Positions 45,107-57,935 of a stretch of 64,000 nt of DNA are shown piece by piece. How positions within the stretch are numbered: the first letter of the stretch is position 1; each line of letters begins with the position of its first letter. The translations under genes and the position numbers were made by a program. Source of the DNA: Casuarina equisetifolia (Eukaryota; Streptophyta; Magnoliopsida; Fagales; Casuarinaceae). The stretch is taken from the NCBI GenBank assembly GCA_028551475.1, contig CM052355.1, positions 6,758,001 through 6,822,000 on the forward strand. Reading direction: 5' to 3'. A model generated the notes under the pieces. That model saw nothing but the letters and a program-made list of their open reading frames with translations. It was not told where the DNA came from and ran no database searches.

Positions 45107-45460
45107 AAACTTGGCGTCATTGAGGAGACACCCGATGCAATTTCCTAAAAAATTAGCAAAAAACACCAAAATCATGTCAATTTTTTCAGCATGACTATTC
45201 TATAGGCAGACCCAATTTTTGGCACTTTGATAGTCAAATGGTGTCTGAATTAGATCATTTTTTTTCCTCTTCATGTGAACACTATATGAACAGTATGCTT
45301 GTGTTTGATGGCAAAGCCGGTGAGGTAATGTGGAAATTGTTTTTTTCATCATGCCTTTCAAGAGTGAACTATCTTGACTCCAAGTTACCTTTTCCCTTGA
45401 TGTTTTATTCATTTCCGTCCAAAGTTCTTAATTTACTTGCTTCTCCTTGTTTTATATATA

Positions 45461-45493
<33 letters not shown>

Positions 45494-46218
45494 TCACTCA
45501 CACGGGAGGGGTAAAGGAAAATTTAAACTCTTGAGTGAGTAGATTTGCTGGTCATTTCGATCCCAGTTACCACTGGCTGGAGGAGCCTCCGTTTGCGTGC
45601 TTCTCTTCTAGTGTTGTCGTGAAAAGAATATTTTTTCCTTTCAAAGAGAAATATATTTCCACTAACCATAGGCGAATCCCCTTATTGTCCCATATTTTAG
45701 TGCGGATTGCCAACTTACGCAATCCTGTAAATCAGAACTTTATGATTCCGCTTTCAGCTGTGAACACACGTGGATTTCCAAAAGTCCGGTGTTAATAAGT
45801 CCATCGATTTGACCCGAGGTGTCATTCTTGCCTCTTCGCAAGAATAAATCTTATCTAAAGCTTGCTTCAGGAATCCGCATGATTACAGACAACCTTTTCT
45901 TAAATAACAGCGTATTTCTGAAAAAAATTGCTTGCAAAATAAATCCTCACGGAATAAAAGAAATTAATGATCCACATCAAGCACATGCAAATTATAATAA
46001 AATTTCGATTGATGACTGATGAGGAAAATAAAAGTAAAAAGACGAAAAGGAGTTACAATACTCAATCAATTAGCGTGTATGCACAGCGTAACTCCGAGAC
46101 CGGGGTCTCAAAAAACACAATCAACGGCCAACACCCCCGTTATGACGTCAATCACATGGGGAGTACGTGGTAAAGAGCCGACACGTTCAAAATATTCCCC
46201 AAAATCTTATCTCTCCGT
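45107..46218. other. OST4 3' flank and intergenic stretch
   Basis: Apart from the TA microsatellite, nothing coding was recognised. The open frames in this stretch lack family features. Confidence 0.4.
45452..45491. repeat. (TA)n microsatellite
   Basis: About eighteen TA units with one CT interruption, in the 3' flank of OST4. Confidence 0.9.
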
Positions 46219-47291
46219 TCAGAGATGAAAGCGAGAACCGTTGATCATGAAACTGACAACACGGAACCCCGAAAGTAGAGACGAAAAGCCGACGAACAGG
46301 AACCCGGCGAACGCCAGGGCGATCGAGATGTCTGACTGGACGCAGAAGGCGTTTGTGGCCTTACAGGTGTCCGTTCCTCTCAGCACCTTCGCCATCGCCG
46401 TCCCCGCAGAGCCCGCCGACAGGAGTAGGTATGCGAACACCTAGAGGATCACAGCCCAGGCACGCTGGTTCATAGTTCTAATACAATTAACAGAATATTA
46501 AAGGATAGCAGTCTTGGAGGGATAGAGAGGGTTGGGGTTTGGACCTGGTCGTGGCCGAAGTCGAACCAGACCTGAAGGATTTCAGGAAAGAGAGTGGTGC
46601 CTCTGGAGATTTCCCAAACCGAAGCCAGCATTTCGAAGAGAGAGTACACCGCCACTATTGCACTCGCAGCGAGGACGAATCTGCCGGAATATCGATTCGT
46701 GAGTTGTAGTATCTCCAGAGTTAGGTATCTATTTAGCTGCGGAGTTGGTGGAAGAAACTTGAATTGGAAAAGAACAAGAAAAAAGGAGCAAAAAAGTGAA
46801 CTTCGTTGTTTTTGGATTCTCTGTTACTTCCGATAATCAGAAGCTGAATCATACATGTCGATTCAAGCAGAGTCTTTTGCCTCGAAGCCTCAATAAGAAG
46901 TACGACTTCGGCGTCTGAAAACATAACTTTTTGTCGGAGAGCATTTCCAGAAACTTTCAAACTCGTGATTTTGAAACGAACAAAGCAAGCTTTGATTTTG
47001 GTTTGCACTCTCTAGTAAACCAAACGTAGGAGGAAAGAAAAATTCCAAAAAGGGGTCGTGGGAGTACCTGAAGGCGTCAAAATCGTACCAATGCGGAGAA
47101 GCGGAGCCCCTGGAGTTGGTGAGCATGAAAACAGAGGATGCGAGGGAGAAGCAAAACGCGGTGACGCGAAAGACGAGGACTAGCGAGTTGAACCGTCTGA
47201 GCTTCTGCACCGAGACGGTGGACTGGAAGTGTGGGATGCGAGGGTGAGGGGAGGAGTGCTCGCCGTTGCGGAGGGCCGGAGCGAGTCGCAT
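46219..47291 (-). CDS. CASP-like protein, subfamily 4A
   Basis: A four-span plasma-membrane protein of the CASP-like (formerly UPF0497) family; true CASPs scaffold the Casparian strip, while 4A members have no settled role. Exons: 47291-47068, 46680-46545, 46440-46219; phases agree, 193 residues. The start [19 protein letters not shown] is chosen because family members begin with a short Pro/Ser-rich cytosolic tail ending in [14 protein letters not shown]. First span: [19 protein letters not shown]. The family strings [40 protein letters not shown] and [14 protein letters not shown] follow, and the protein ends [10 protein letters not shown]. The frame is open 42 codons further upstream, but that stretch does not look family-like. 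Confidence 0.92.
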
Positions 47292-47529
47292 GGTCCTACT
47301 GCAAGGCCGGGTGAAGGAGAGATCATTAGGATGCAAAAGCGAGAGGGAAAAAAGCAGAAAGGAGATGAAAAGCAAAGGGCATGCACTGGTTTCAAACATC
47401 TGGCTTACCTGATCCACGGACGTGAATGCTGTGACTGGATTCGTGTACCCGTGGAACTTGATAGGACGGGTCCCTGCGTTCTTCCTTAAAGATATTAGAA
47501 AATCAAAAGCAAAGAAAGAGATGGACGAA

Positions 47530-50250
47530 AGAGCCCAGGCTTTCTATCCTCTCAATATATTTGTTTTCTCTTTCACAAACAGTGACCAAATTTGATTCCA
47601 GGGTTCTTACATGAACTAGAAACTAGTTGCAGTACTAGGTTAGGCATAGGGTTGATTCGTATTTGCCTCCTGTGAATTCGTTGATTGTTGAGTGGGAAAG
47701 GACACTGAGGGCTGAAGAATGGTCTCCCGCTTCTTAAGCTTTGTCATCGACTTATTTAAATGATTCCTTGCTTTCTTCTGCTTCTGATCCGCCATTGATT
47801 TTTATAAAAACAAAGACATTTTCTTCAACGACCATATCGTAACCCTGATGTAAAATGAGTTAAAGGGTCCTTTTCTGTTGTGGAATACTCATAAAAGCAG
47901 GCAAGCTGTAGTATTTTCTTGACAAGATGGCGGCTACGACTAACTTCACATCAAGCCCATCTTTGACTTGCCATTTGAGGTTCACACCCTTGGCCTCATC
48001 TCTGTATCGTGCAGCCTAAGTCAGAATCAGACATAGAAACTTGGGAGAATGATTATACTTCACTTTCTTCTGCAATTCAACTTGTTTTTTGTCCCTACTT
48101 TCCATTCTCCACACGGGCAATAATTTCAGAAAATTTTATTTTCCGGGAACATATATGCACCTGTAAACGAAACGCTTCATGAAGATAGTGACATACTTGA
48201 AATAATTGCAATGTGGTAGAGAATTGTATAAAATCCCACTTTCCTGCCCGGTGGTAGGAAAATGGGAGTTGAGAGTGACGAGAGTCTCGTGATAACAATT
48301 AAGACAGGCACGCTACTTTCATGAAATCTTTGCTTTACAAGTGCACCTCGTGCAGCAGCACATGCCAACAAGTTAATTTTTTCACGTCCTTCCCTTGAAT
48401 TGGAAATACAAAACGAAGAAGAAAAAGTTTGAAGATCATACCTTTCCCACCTGTAACTTTGCTCACCTTTCATTTTCTTTTTTTCTCTAGAATATACGAT
48501 CAATGGTTGATCTTGGGTTTTTATTTGCTAATTGTGTGCAGTTGGGTTAGTGCAAATCAATACCTTACAAAATAAACAGTGTTGGCGAAAAATGATGAAA
48601 TGATGATATCAATATGTGCAAGTTGTTTGTTTGTTCAACATGTTTTAGATTATGAGTAATCATTGACTTCTATGAGATCTGGTATGTGAATAAATCATAG
48701 CATAGCGTCGTTGGTTCAACCTTATGTTACAAAAAGAATATGAACGCTTTGAAACTTTAATCTTACAGTCGACAAAAATGTCATGCAGATTTTTGGACTC
48801 GAGAAGAACTCCAATAGCTCCATAGACGGCTTTCTTCCTTTTACCTGTTTTATATACGAAGCAAATGTTTGAAGAACAAGCATTAAGTATGTATGAACTT
48901 TCGTTTTCTCATGTGGAGTTTACAACAACCGTGGACCCGCTGTAGTGCCGTTTTTCTCTACAACACAAAGCTTTTCATATTGCTTTCAGGCAACCGCAGA
49001 AGAAAATATAAATCAGTACAAGTGGGCAACGGATTGCTTAGGAAAGCATTTTGGCGTCCTTCCCATTATGAAAAGCATATCATCATGTCTGGACGTGGGG
49101 CTTGCTTGTATTAATTTTGCCCTTCCTCTCTCTACTGTTCATTCCTAAATTCCATCTGTTGGAAAGAAGATAGATCAATAACAATCACGCATGGGAGATG
49201 GGGCTGATTGATCTAATTGAAAATCTGGTCATCATTTTGGGATTAGATAATCATGTATTGATAATTTACCATATGATAAAAACTACATAGGGGGATTATT
49301 AACCTAAAAGGTGATTCAAGAACAGGATGTAAATGCACATCTGAACAGCCGATTATTACATGGATAAACTAATGAAAGCAGAACATACAGTAAAACAACT
49401 GTTGGTTATCAGGCTGCTGTTTAATTGTACAAATTGTAGTGCACATCTGTGGTGGGGTGAGGCTTTTTTTTGTTGTTGTTAAATGATTTTTGGGCGCAGT
49501 TCCTTGGTTTCTTTTTGGAAAACTGACAACTAAATGTGAATATAGAAAGGTCAACTCCTGGATTTTCGGACATTGAAATTCGATCTGCAGAAGCAAAGCT
49601 TTGCAGGAAAAGGAAAGAGCTACCCCTTGCTGCATAGGCTTCGGAGGAAAAAGAAAGAAAGAAAAGAGACCTAAAATGAACACAAAAGCACATAACTTTT
49701 CTTTATGTTTTAGGGTCAAGTAGCAGTACTTGCCTCCAAAAGCCTGAAAAATCCCAAAAGCAAATCCCACCGAAATCCTACGCACAGAGATTTGATAGGA
49801 GTAGGCCAGAATTGACAACAAATAGGAGGCCTGCACGCTGTCCCATGCCTCTGTTCGCGTTCAAAACTAGCAAAAGATACTGAAGTTTGGTACAAGTACA
49901 AAGCAATCGCCGGAACTTATTTCTAGGACACGACCATCAGATGTCCAGCGACGGGATTTTACAGATTTTATACAGTGGAAATTGAAAAAGATGGATTAGC
50001 ACCTAAGTTGTTCATGGACTAAGAAACAAACCCACATAAAATTCAAATTAATAACCCAAAGTTGTACAGGTTCATGAACCATTAAATGTTCCTTAAATAC
50101 TTCAAGTGGTATCACTAGAACATGTACCAAAAAATAGGAAAACTAATTGCACTGGAAATTGAACTAGAATACCCTAAGTAATGCATGACCTGATAGCAAC
50201 CGATCCCTAATGATAAATTACAATCTTGTTAGTGTCACAAAGAACAGAAG
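47530..50250. other. Gene-poor stretch with two unexplained coding-like pieces
   Basis: Near 47928 a plus-strand ATG opens a 30-residue frame (MAATTNFTSSPSLTCHLRFT..., ending at TAA about 48018) that resembles the start of a plastid transit peptide. Near 48988 a tttcag acceptor precedes a frame reading ATAEENINQYKWATDCLGKH and on to about 49148. I recognise neither, and cannot join them. They may be remnants of a broken gene or chance. The larger minus-strand frame at 49369-49836 shows no family features. Confidence 0.3.
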
Positions 50251-50272
50251 CCATGAATAGCAGCAATTTGGC

Positions 50273-52469
50273 CTATAACATTTCTTGGGATTTTCTGACA
50301 CACTGACTAACTTTCCTTCTGAACTCCTCCCTTCTTTCTCTCCATTCTTTCTGCATCGACACAATTAGAAGATGAGAAAGTACATCAGAAAATGAACCAG
50401 GTAAGTTAAACCTCTTATGTTCAACCCTGTGTAACCAACATTGATAGCAGATAAAAGAAATTATATTTCGATGTTGAAGGTTGTATTTCATGATGAACAA
50501 ATAACAGATGCTCACCGCTGCATCCACATTTGCAGGAGATTCATCATTAGGGCTTGACAGCATTGATATTATACTCAAAACTATGCTCTCGACCTGCAAT
50601 TGAAGTGGTCAGGAAGATTGAAGAATAAGGTGTTCTACCAAACAGAATAACAAATGGAAAACATTCAGAAATATATATATTAGAAACAAAAGAGGGGCAT
50701 GACACTATCAAAGCAGAAAAAGCCGATTGTATGATAAAAACGTCATATGCAGTATATAACCAACAGCACCTAAGCTTTTGAAATAAAGCCATCTGGCTCG
50801 TTACGGTTGCAAATTACCGGTTGGCAGAGACAACATGATAAGAGATCTTTGGTGCTCAACAAATTGATTTTATAAAGATACTCTGAATAGATAAGAAATT
50901 AGAACGGCAGCATATTTGGTCCACGAATTGTTGACTTGACAAAATTTTGTTGGCACAACTTTACCTTACCACATCCTGTTTCCTTCGTGGCAGTAAATTA
51001 TGAAAGTGGAACTGGAGTAAATCTGACAGCCAATCTTACTTCTAAGGACTTCTTTTTACCTGTTTTGTGTACCAGTTTCGCTATAAATTAAGCCAATTTT
51101 ATATTTCCAGATTCTCAGTGATCACCTTGTATAAATTTCTACTGTGGTGGGGCTATTTATGATGACTATATTCAAGTCAAATGATAATATAGAAAACATG
51201 ACATATAAAGAAGAATTCTCATGAGCATGTTAAACAAGAAAAATAAAAATTAGATGCATACTGTATGAACTGGACTCCAGCGTTCACTTGCATGCTCATA
51301 ACCATTTGGATCTTCGCCTGGAGGATGAAGAATTGAAATGCAAACGGTTCCATCTTGGTAAACTGGAGTTCAAACAGACCAAGAACATTAGGCCATCTCA
51401 ACCAAAAAGAATTAAGAGAGATCCAAAAAATTCGAATACAGAGGGCAAGCACTTACCATTAGGATGCCATACCTCGGAGGTAAACCTCACTATTGGGGGG
51501 CTAAGAGGGTAATTAGAGGGAAAACTCATAATGGCATTAAAGAAACCACCCTCACTGCAAAGAAAGGCAAACCATTAACCGAATAACCTACGAAAGTGAG
51601 GTACAGAACACCCAATACTAAAAAGCTAACTCCAAAGCATCTCAACGGTAAAAACTTCACAAGAGACTCAAAAAACAAAAAAAAAAAAAAAGCAACCCAG
51701 GAACAATTTGGGAACTTTTCTGATTCAAGACATAATGAATTGTATTGAGTAAACTAAACTGAATGACCAGTATGATGGTAGCATATTGGAAACCGGCAAG
51801 AATACAAGCAAACAACAAAAAGTCCTTCAAATACCAAGTGATCACGAACCACTGTAATTGGAACTTTGAAAAGGAAAACGCTGCAGACCGCCTATTGACG
51901 CCAGAATTAAATTAACACCTTCAATCTATACAAACCCCAAGAACGACAGACTTTTTTTAGAGTCAAACCAACACAATGACCAAAAACAACCCAGTATTCC
52001 TATGGAAGAACTTCATATATAAACAAAATCAACGCCAAAGGAAAAAAGAAACGCTAAAGATATTGAATCATGACCTTCGAACTCAATTCAATCAATTAAC
52101 GAGTCAACCGCAAACCAAAGCACGGATAATGAAGACTGTTAAAAAAACAACAATAACAATTCAAACTTTAAAGAGAAGAACAACTAGATGGCTTACTAAA
52201 GCGTATCGGGCGGCCCCATAATCGTGACGCTCCACTCAAACACATTATTTTCATCGATTAGACCAGCTGAGAAACCGCCCACCGTGCTTTTACATAGATC
52301 TGTGAACCAAAAAGTAATTCAAACAGCCTATTTGAACATAAAAAACGCTTGGCAATCTGAAACAAACCCAAGATGAACAAAAAGTAGTAATTAACCCAAG
52401 AGATTGACTGAAACATAGAGGACCTCTGAGCTGCCTTTGGAGGAGGAGGTTCGCTTGAGAAGCAGCCAT
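50273..52469 (-). CDS. UBC7: Ubiquitin-conjugating enzyme E2, UBC7/UBE2G2 class
   Basis: E2 enzyme that accepts ubiquitin from E1 and works with ER-associated degradation ligases in the UBC7/13/14 group. Exons, 5' to 3': 52469-52424, 52299-52197, 51554-51457, 51362-51262, 50593-50516, 50350-50273; phases agree, 167 residues, the family length. It starts [19 protein letters not shown]. The HPN motif is H80-P-N82, the catalytic cysteine is C90 (DGTVC90ISIL), and the acidic loop insertion [17 protein letters not shown] typical of the UBC7/CDC34 type follows. The end [12 protein letters not shown] is family-like. An unusual donor GTCCTC ends exon 1, but the phase demands it. Arabidopsis has three close paralogues, so the number in the symbol is approximate. 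Confidence 0.96.
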
Positions 52470-52559
52470 TGGAGTCCGGAATATAAGAGAGGAAAGGAAA
52501 GGGTACAGAATCCTTGGGACGTTAACTCTTAAGGGACTCCAGGCTTTTATAGACGTAAT

Positions 52560-53095
52560 GAGTTTGAGTGTCTTTACAGAAGTTCTTTTGGTGATGATTT
52601 GGAATACGTAACCTTTATTTTATTGTTGTAATGGTTTTTTTTTCTTTTTTAATATTTTTCAATTCACACATATAAAGTATCAAACTAGAGACCTCATGAT
52701 TGAAATTCTTGTTAACTCACCACTAAGGCCAATTAACTTTGACTAAAGATGATTATACTATAATCTCTCTAATGTTCTTTTATTTAACCAAGATTTTTAA
52801 AATTATATATTTTGTCAAAAAATCTTTTCTTCAATCGTGTAAATATTTAGCATATTTTTTAATCTCAAATTTAGAGCTTATTTTAATAAACTTTTTAAAG
52901 TTAGATATGATTATTAAGAATCTCGTCTATTTTCCAGAAATATATATAAATATGTATTTTGTTGAAATTTAAGTGAAAACAAATAGCCCCATATATATTC
53001 TATAAATATTTTATAAGTTATTCCTTTTTGTGTATATATATATATTCCTATTTGTATTTGGTTACCATTTTTAATAGTATCTTACTATAACTCTT
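52560..53095. other. AT-rich stretch
   Basis: Very AT-rich, no coding features recognised; the UBC7 promoter should lie in or just below it. Confidence 0.4.
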
Positions 53096-53097
53096 AG

Positions 53098-53670
53098 TAG
53101 TGTTGGACTAGAACTCCCTTTAATGTTAGTATAAAAAAGAAATATTATAGGAAAACTTAGCGAGACCAAAAAACTATAGCAAAAAAATAAATAAAAATAC
53201 GCCTCATGAGGGCATAGTCAAGTGTGTCGCACTAATAATGAAAAATATATGATGTTATGTTAATCAAAATTTTTAAATATTATATCTCTTGTGTTTGTAG
53301 TTTGAATTACATGTTTATATATTTATATGATAGGTAATTTTTACAACACAACTCATAATAAATTGAGACACAACGAGTGATTTAGCAGTATTGAACTAGA
53401 GTTCCTTTTAATGTTAGTATAAAAAATAAATATTATAGGAAAACTTAGCAAGACCAAAAAACTATAGCAAAAAATAAATAAAAATACGCCTCATGAAGGC
53501 ATAGTCAAGTGTGTCACACCAATGATGAAAAATATATGATGTTATATTAATTCAAAGTTCTTAAATATTATATTTATTGTGTTTATAGTTTGATTTACAT
53601 GTTTATATATTGATATGATAGGTCATTTTTATAACACAACTCGTAATAATTCGAGACACAACGAGTGACA
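53098..53670. repeat. Two-copy tandem repeat, unit about 289 bp
   Basis: The unit starting 'tt.gactagaa.t.cctttt' and continuing 'aatgttagtataaaaaa', 'aggaaaacttag', 'aaaatacgcctcatga' and ending 'gagacacaacgagtga' occurs head to tail at 53098-53386 and about 53387-53670. The copies differ at several percent of positions. No coding content. Confidence 0.85.
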
Positions 53671-55599
53671 ACATAAACCAAACCCATACGAAGTGATTTG
53701 AAAGTGACTTGAAGCAATAAAGACCATTATAATAGTTATTCCTTTTACCCGGTCTCATGCATCGTGATGACAGCATAGGTTGGGTTTATTTTCATCCCAA
53801 TTATATAGAGGACAATTATCATTCGCCCTATTATGCTTAACATCTTGGGATGTTACCTTAATCAACAATTTAATAACCTTTAACCAATGTTTGATGCGGA
53901 GTGTAAAACTTCTGAAATCTTAGTAGATCGTGTTTCTTACTTGCCGTTCAGCCATGTTATTATTCTTGATTTATCATCCACTGCTCGCAGACCTTGTTCC
54001 CACAGTAGGCCATCAAAGGACGCATGGAATTCCTCCCGGTGGAAAAACTATTCCCATTCAAATCGGAGTTTACTGATTTGGATGAACCATTTTCCTTTAG
54101 GAATGGGAATAGTTTTTCCACCACAAAGGATGATACCGCTCTAATCTCCTCCGCACAATGTGCAAGGTTGAGACTGTTCTTGGGTCGAGCACATAGTGTG
54201 GTGGCCAATATAAGATTCCCACAGACTTTCCTTATTTGACTGGTCTTGGACTTCTTAGGATTTTTCTGAGTTGGGCTCCTCAAAAGTGGACTCAAAGGCT
54301 CCATCGGTTCTATCAAATGGAAAGCTGGTGCATGAACTCCTCGTCTTCCATTCGGGCAGTGAAATTGAAATTTGTTGATACAGTAATGGAGCCTTGGAAT
54401 GGCTTTTACAGTAGCCTTGATGAACATGGGAGGTCAAAAGGAGAGGGTAGATTCAAACCACACAAGCGTAACAGGGATTCGAAACAGCCAATGAACTTTT
54501 TAGTAGAAAAGTCTAGATGGATTGTAGCCACTAGCTTAGCACTACCTCAAGTAATCCATGCAGAAAAAGTAGGATTAATAGTACAAAAAGCATCATTACT
54601 ATTTGTCTCGTTGGGTCAAGGATCAAATCATTGTAATCCATGTTAAGTTCTTCTCTGCAATAATTGATATCCAGCTCCGGGCAACTTCTTCTCGGCGACA
54701 AGTAGAAAGAGGTGAAAAATCTGCTAAAGAGCTATAGTACTTGAAAGAACTGCAGAAGCTTTGACTTCAGGAAGCAATTAAGGTGAAGCACAAGGTGGCT
54801 AAACCTAAAAGGACCGACAAAAGAAATTAGGCCTTTCGTGGACCACTCTTTCGCCCTGAAATAGTGATTGGACAAGCCCTACTTGAACTTGTGATGCTCT
54901 AAAGCTAGCAGCTAGTTGAGAAACCTGCATTCAAGATAAGTTAATGTTCAATTTTTGTACACGCACTTTAGAATTGGCTTCTTTTTAAGCTACGATACAA
55001 GAGGGCAAGAGAAAAGAAGAAGGAGAAGAACAATATGGTTTTGGTTACCAGAATGTCTTTGTAATTTTATGAGAATTTAAGCAGTCTAAAGTTAAAGTAA
55101 ACTTTTGTTCTGCTCACACGTGCTGTTTCATATGAAAAAGGCTTCGTTGCGCAGTCAATCAATGTTTGTACTTATTCCACAATCAACAAAAGGAAATGAT
55201 GAAAGTTTTACCCCGAAACAAGTGAGACATCTGATTTGCATTATCACGCTACTAACCACCAATTATTTCATGATCCGCGAATCCAAGCATTCTGTGAAGG
55301 AAAAGCTGTGATAAGAATCCTTTGGTTGGGCATTTCGAGGACAAGATCGTTAATGGCTCTGTTATATGTATATAGCCCAAAAGAGGTCAACGGACTATGA
55401 GAAGAAGTTAAAACATTCATAGCCTTTTCAAATCCAATAAAGCATTGGATTCCCAGACAACTTTAGCCTGCAGTCCACACTTTCAAACAAGCTATGATTA
55501 AGAGAAAGATGATCAAGTCATATATATTTCTCATGCCTATATAACCCCCTACACCTTAACTAGCCCATCCACTACATCCATGAACAAGCTCACGCCAAG
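53671..55599. other. Gene-poor stretch with an inverted repeat
   Basis: A minus-strand frame of 155 codons (54427-53960) and a plus-strand frame of 136 codons (54236-54646) overlap here; I recognise neither, and their lack of family features argues against a real gene. The inverted repeat at 54038-54122 lies within. The remainder shows nothing supportable. Confidence 0.35.
54038..54122. repeat. Perfect 22-bp inverted repeat with a 41-base loop
   Basis: Bases 54038-54059 (starting GGTGGAAAAACTATTCC) are the exact reverse complement of 54101-54122. A transcript could fold into a hairpin. The pairing does not extend beyond the 22 bases. Confidence 0.9.
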
Positions 55600-56076
55600 A
55601 TGAAGAGCAAAGAGATCCAAATATTTCTTCTCTTGGCCTTCATCCTCATTGCTTCTCAAGAATCACACTGTATGAGGATTCCCGCTTCAGAATCAGGCAA
55701 GACCTTGTAGTTATAGCCTTGCCTTGCCTTTGTAATGATGCATACTGAACTGATATCTTGACGATAATGTGATCAGAACTAAAACTGCGTTTGTTTACTT
55801 CTTCCACAGCTGGTTTCAAGCTCAAACCTGCGAAGGCAAGAGAAAGCTCAACCGCGGGAGGCATGTCAGGAACTTGGGTGAGTGGTTCTTTTTACAACGA
55901 CGTTTAGTTGTCATCAAATTTCTTTCCTTCATACATGATGGGAACGGCCAATGCATAAACTTTTATTGTTTCGTGAAAAGAAAAAATCAGGAACGGTGGT
56001 GAAAAAAATTGTTCACAAGGCTCCTTCAGGACCCAGTCCCATCGGTAATTGGCACCCACCATCCAGGCGTCATTGA
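55600..56076 (+). CDS. Candidate small secreted peptide precursor, CLE/PIP-like core
   Basis: ATG at 55600 opens MKSKEIQIFLLLAFILIASQ, a clear signal peptide. A reading compatible in phase uses exon 55600-55696, a GC-AG intron (donor CAG|GCAAGA), exon 55810-55877 and exon 55981-56073 with stop TGA 56074-56076, about 86 residues. The last exon carries two Lys pairs and then KAPSGPSPIGNWHPPSRRH. The core resembles CLE peptides (K/R-x-P-x-G-P-x-P-I/L-H-N) and also PIP peptides (SGPSxxGxGH) but fits neither fully: the CLE His is Gly and the PIP Gly before His is Trp. The acceptor at 55980 (AAAAG) is weak; the stronger CAG at 55988-55990 gives a stop in this phase. Could be a decayed paralogue. 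Confidence 0.5.
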
Positions 56077-57930
56077 GAGGTGGTACTTGCTCGGCAAGCA
56101 AGATATTATGGTGAAGGAGCACTGTAGTGGAGTGGGATAGATGCTATGTACTTGATCAAACACTATGTAGAAGTAATGTTTTTGCCGTGGCATATTTGCA
56201 AAAGGATGTTTTATATTTGGAAGGTAACTCATATAAATAGGTTTTAATATCTTTGTCTTTACTTCTAAAGCATGAGATTTCTTGCCATGTTCCAAGGATC
56301 TCAAAACTGTGTAACATATGCTACTAAATTGGAACGCGAGGTACAAGCAATCCGGTAGCAGGGAAATTAGCTGCAAGCAATTTTTTAAAGATGACCTACT
56401 GAACTATATATAGATCTGAATTTTACAGATGGAACCTATTGGAAAGATGTTTTGACATGAATTTTCTTGCTTACTTCCTAAGTGTCTGGTTTTGAAAAAG
56501 AAAGAAGGGCAAAACTAGATCTTGAATTTGAAGACGAAGGTGTAAAACAACGGAGTTTTCGAATGAATGGAGTTGCAGGTGCTTAGAAAAGCTCCAAATC
56601 GACTTATTTGGTTTAAAATGTTTAGCTAGAAGTACTTACATTTAAGATTGTAAATTTTGTTTCATTAACCTAGCTCACTGACAAAACAAGGAACCCTTCA
56701 CTGCTGTGCTGTACTAATTTGCAGGGCAATTCCTTTGTTGGAAAACCTTTTCTTATATACTAAAAGTCAATTTCTGAGGTTGCCAATTTATAAACAATAA
56801 TTTCCAGATGCGTGAGCAGGGACGTGGAAAATTTGTAAGATCCGATTATTTTCATAGGTGATGATGTTCAATGTTCGGATTTGGACACGTCAATTGGAAA
56901 ACCTTGAACAGCCGTGAAATTTTACCTTAAAGATGCCAACCAGAAGAGAAAATAAAATCTTGGATTTGATTTTCACATGGTTTCCACTGTCTCTTAAGTT
57001 GCTATTTGCGCATCTTAAGCTGCTATTTGCGAAATCTACGCTCCGACCGCCGTTGGCGACTCATCCTTGGTAATGTGTCGAGGCCTAAAGTTTTCACTTG
57101 AATGTTGCAGGTTACTGCCCTCATGTCGCTGAGTTATTTGAAAGCATTTGCTCAACTCGTCGGGCTTTCACTCTGGGCGACATGTTTTTGCTCAGTCGTT
57201 CTTAGCATCTCAAACTTGCTAGCAAATCCGTCATACCACTGCAATCTTACCAATTTTGTGAACACCTTATCAAGTGACGTACGGCGGCAGTCCAACAAAC
57301 ACGTTAAACAGTGGCCAAGTTCATCCATTACATGATTAAAAAGTAAAATAATGACATTATGTCTTATCAAATGATAAGTTTCATCAATGATAGAGCTTCT
57401 TTAGACAACAACGGCACACAAAAGCTTTAGGTACTTGATTAATCAAGAATCACTGCAGAGAAAAAGTAGGCAAACACAAGGACGGACACTTACAATATTC
57501 CTTTCTTTTTTCTTGTGGGTAAGAAGAGAATTTACATCACTGCTTACTAAGAGATCCAGGAGACACATCAACTATGACTTGAAAAACTATCAGAGTGACA
57601 ATAAAAACCATAAAATGAGACTTCAAATTAAGTTCAAAACATGCCAATAAAAAAAAAAAAAAACCAAATCTTTAAGACAGGCACGTAAAAATTCCGCGCA
57701 TGTCAAAGCCAATAAGGAGAGAGATATGGTATGAAATGGTCAATACGAGGTATACAGGCACCTGTTTAAAAACCAACTACATTACATAAAGATAAAAAGA
57801 CAGGAAAAGAAAGAGCCTGAAAAATGAATGAAGATCCAATTTTTATTGAATTCGTTTATGGAATAAGCTTTGAAAACTGTAAAGCAGCACAGACTAATCA
57901 TCCTGGCATCCGTCACACCATTGCCTCTAT
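56077..57930. other. Gene-poor stretch
   Basis: A minus-strand frame at 57370-57152 is open but not recognised. Nothing else supportable was seen; the last 100 bases presumably hold the 3'UTR of the HSP20-like gene. Confidence 0.35.
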
Positions 57931-57935
57931 CAGGT

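Noticed and set aside
47292..47417. 42-codon N-terminal extension of the CASP-like protein
   Set aside because: The frame is open, but related proteins start near [10 protein letters not shown] and the extension would add a hydrophobic segment not typical of the family.
49369..49836. 155-codon minus-strand open frame
   Set aside because: No recognisable domain, frequent rare-looking residues and no splice or promoter context; likely chance.
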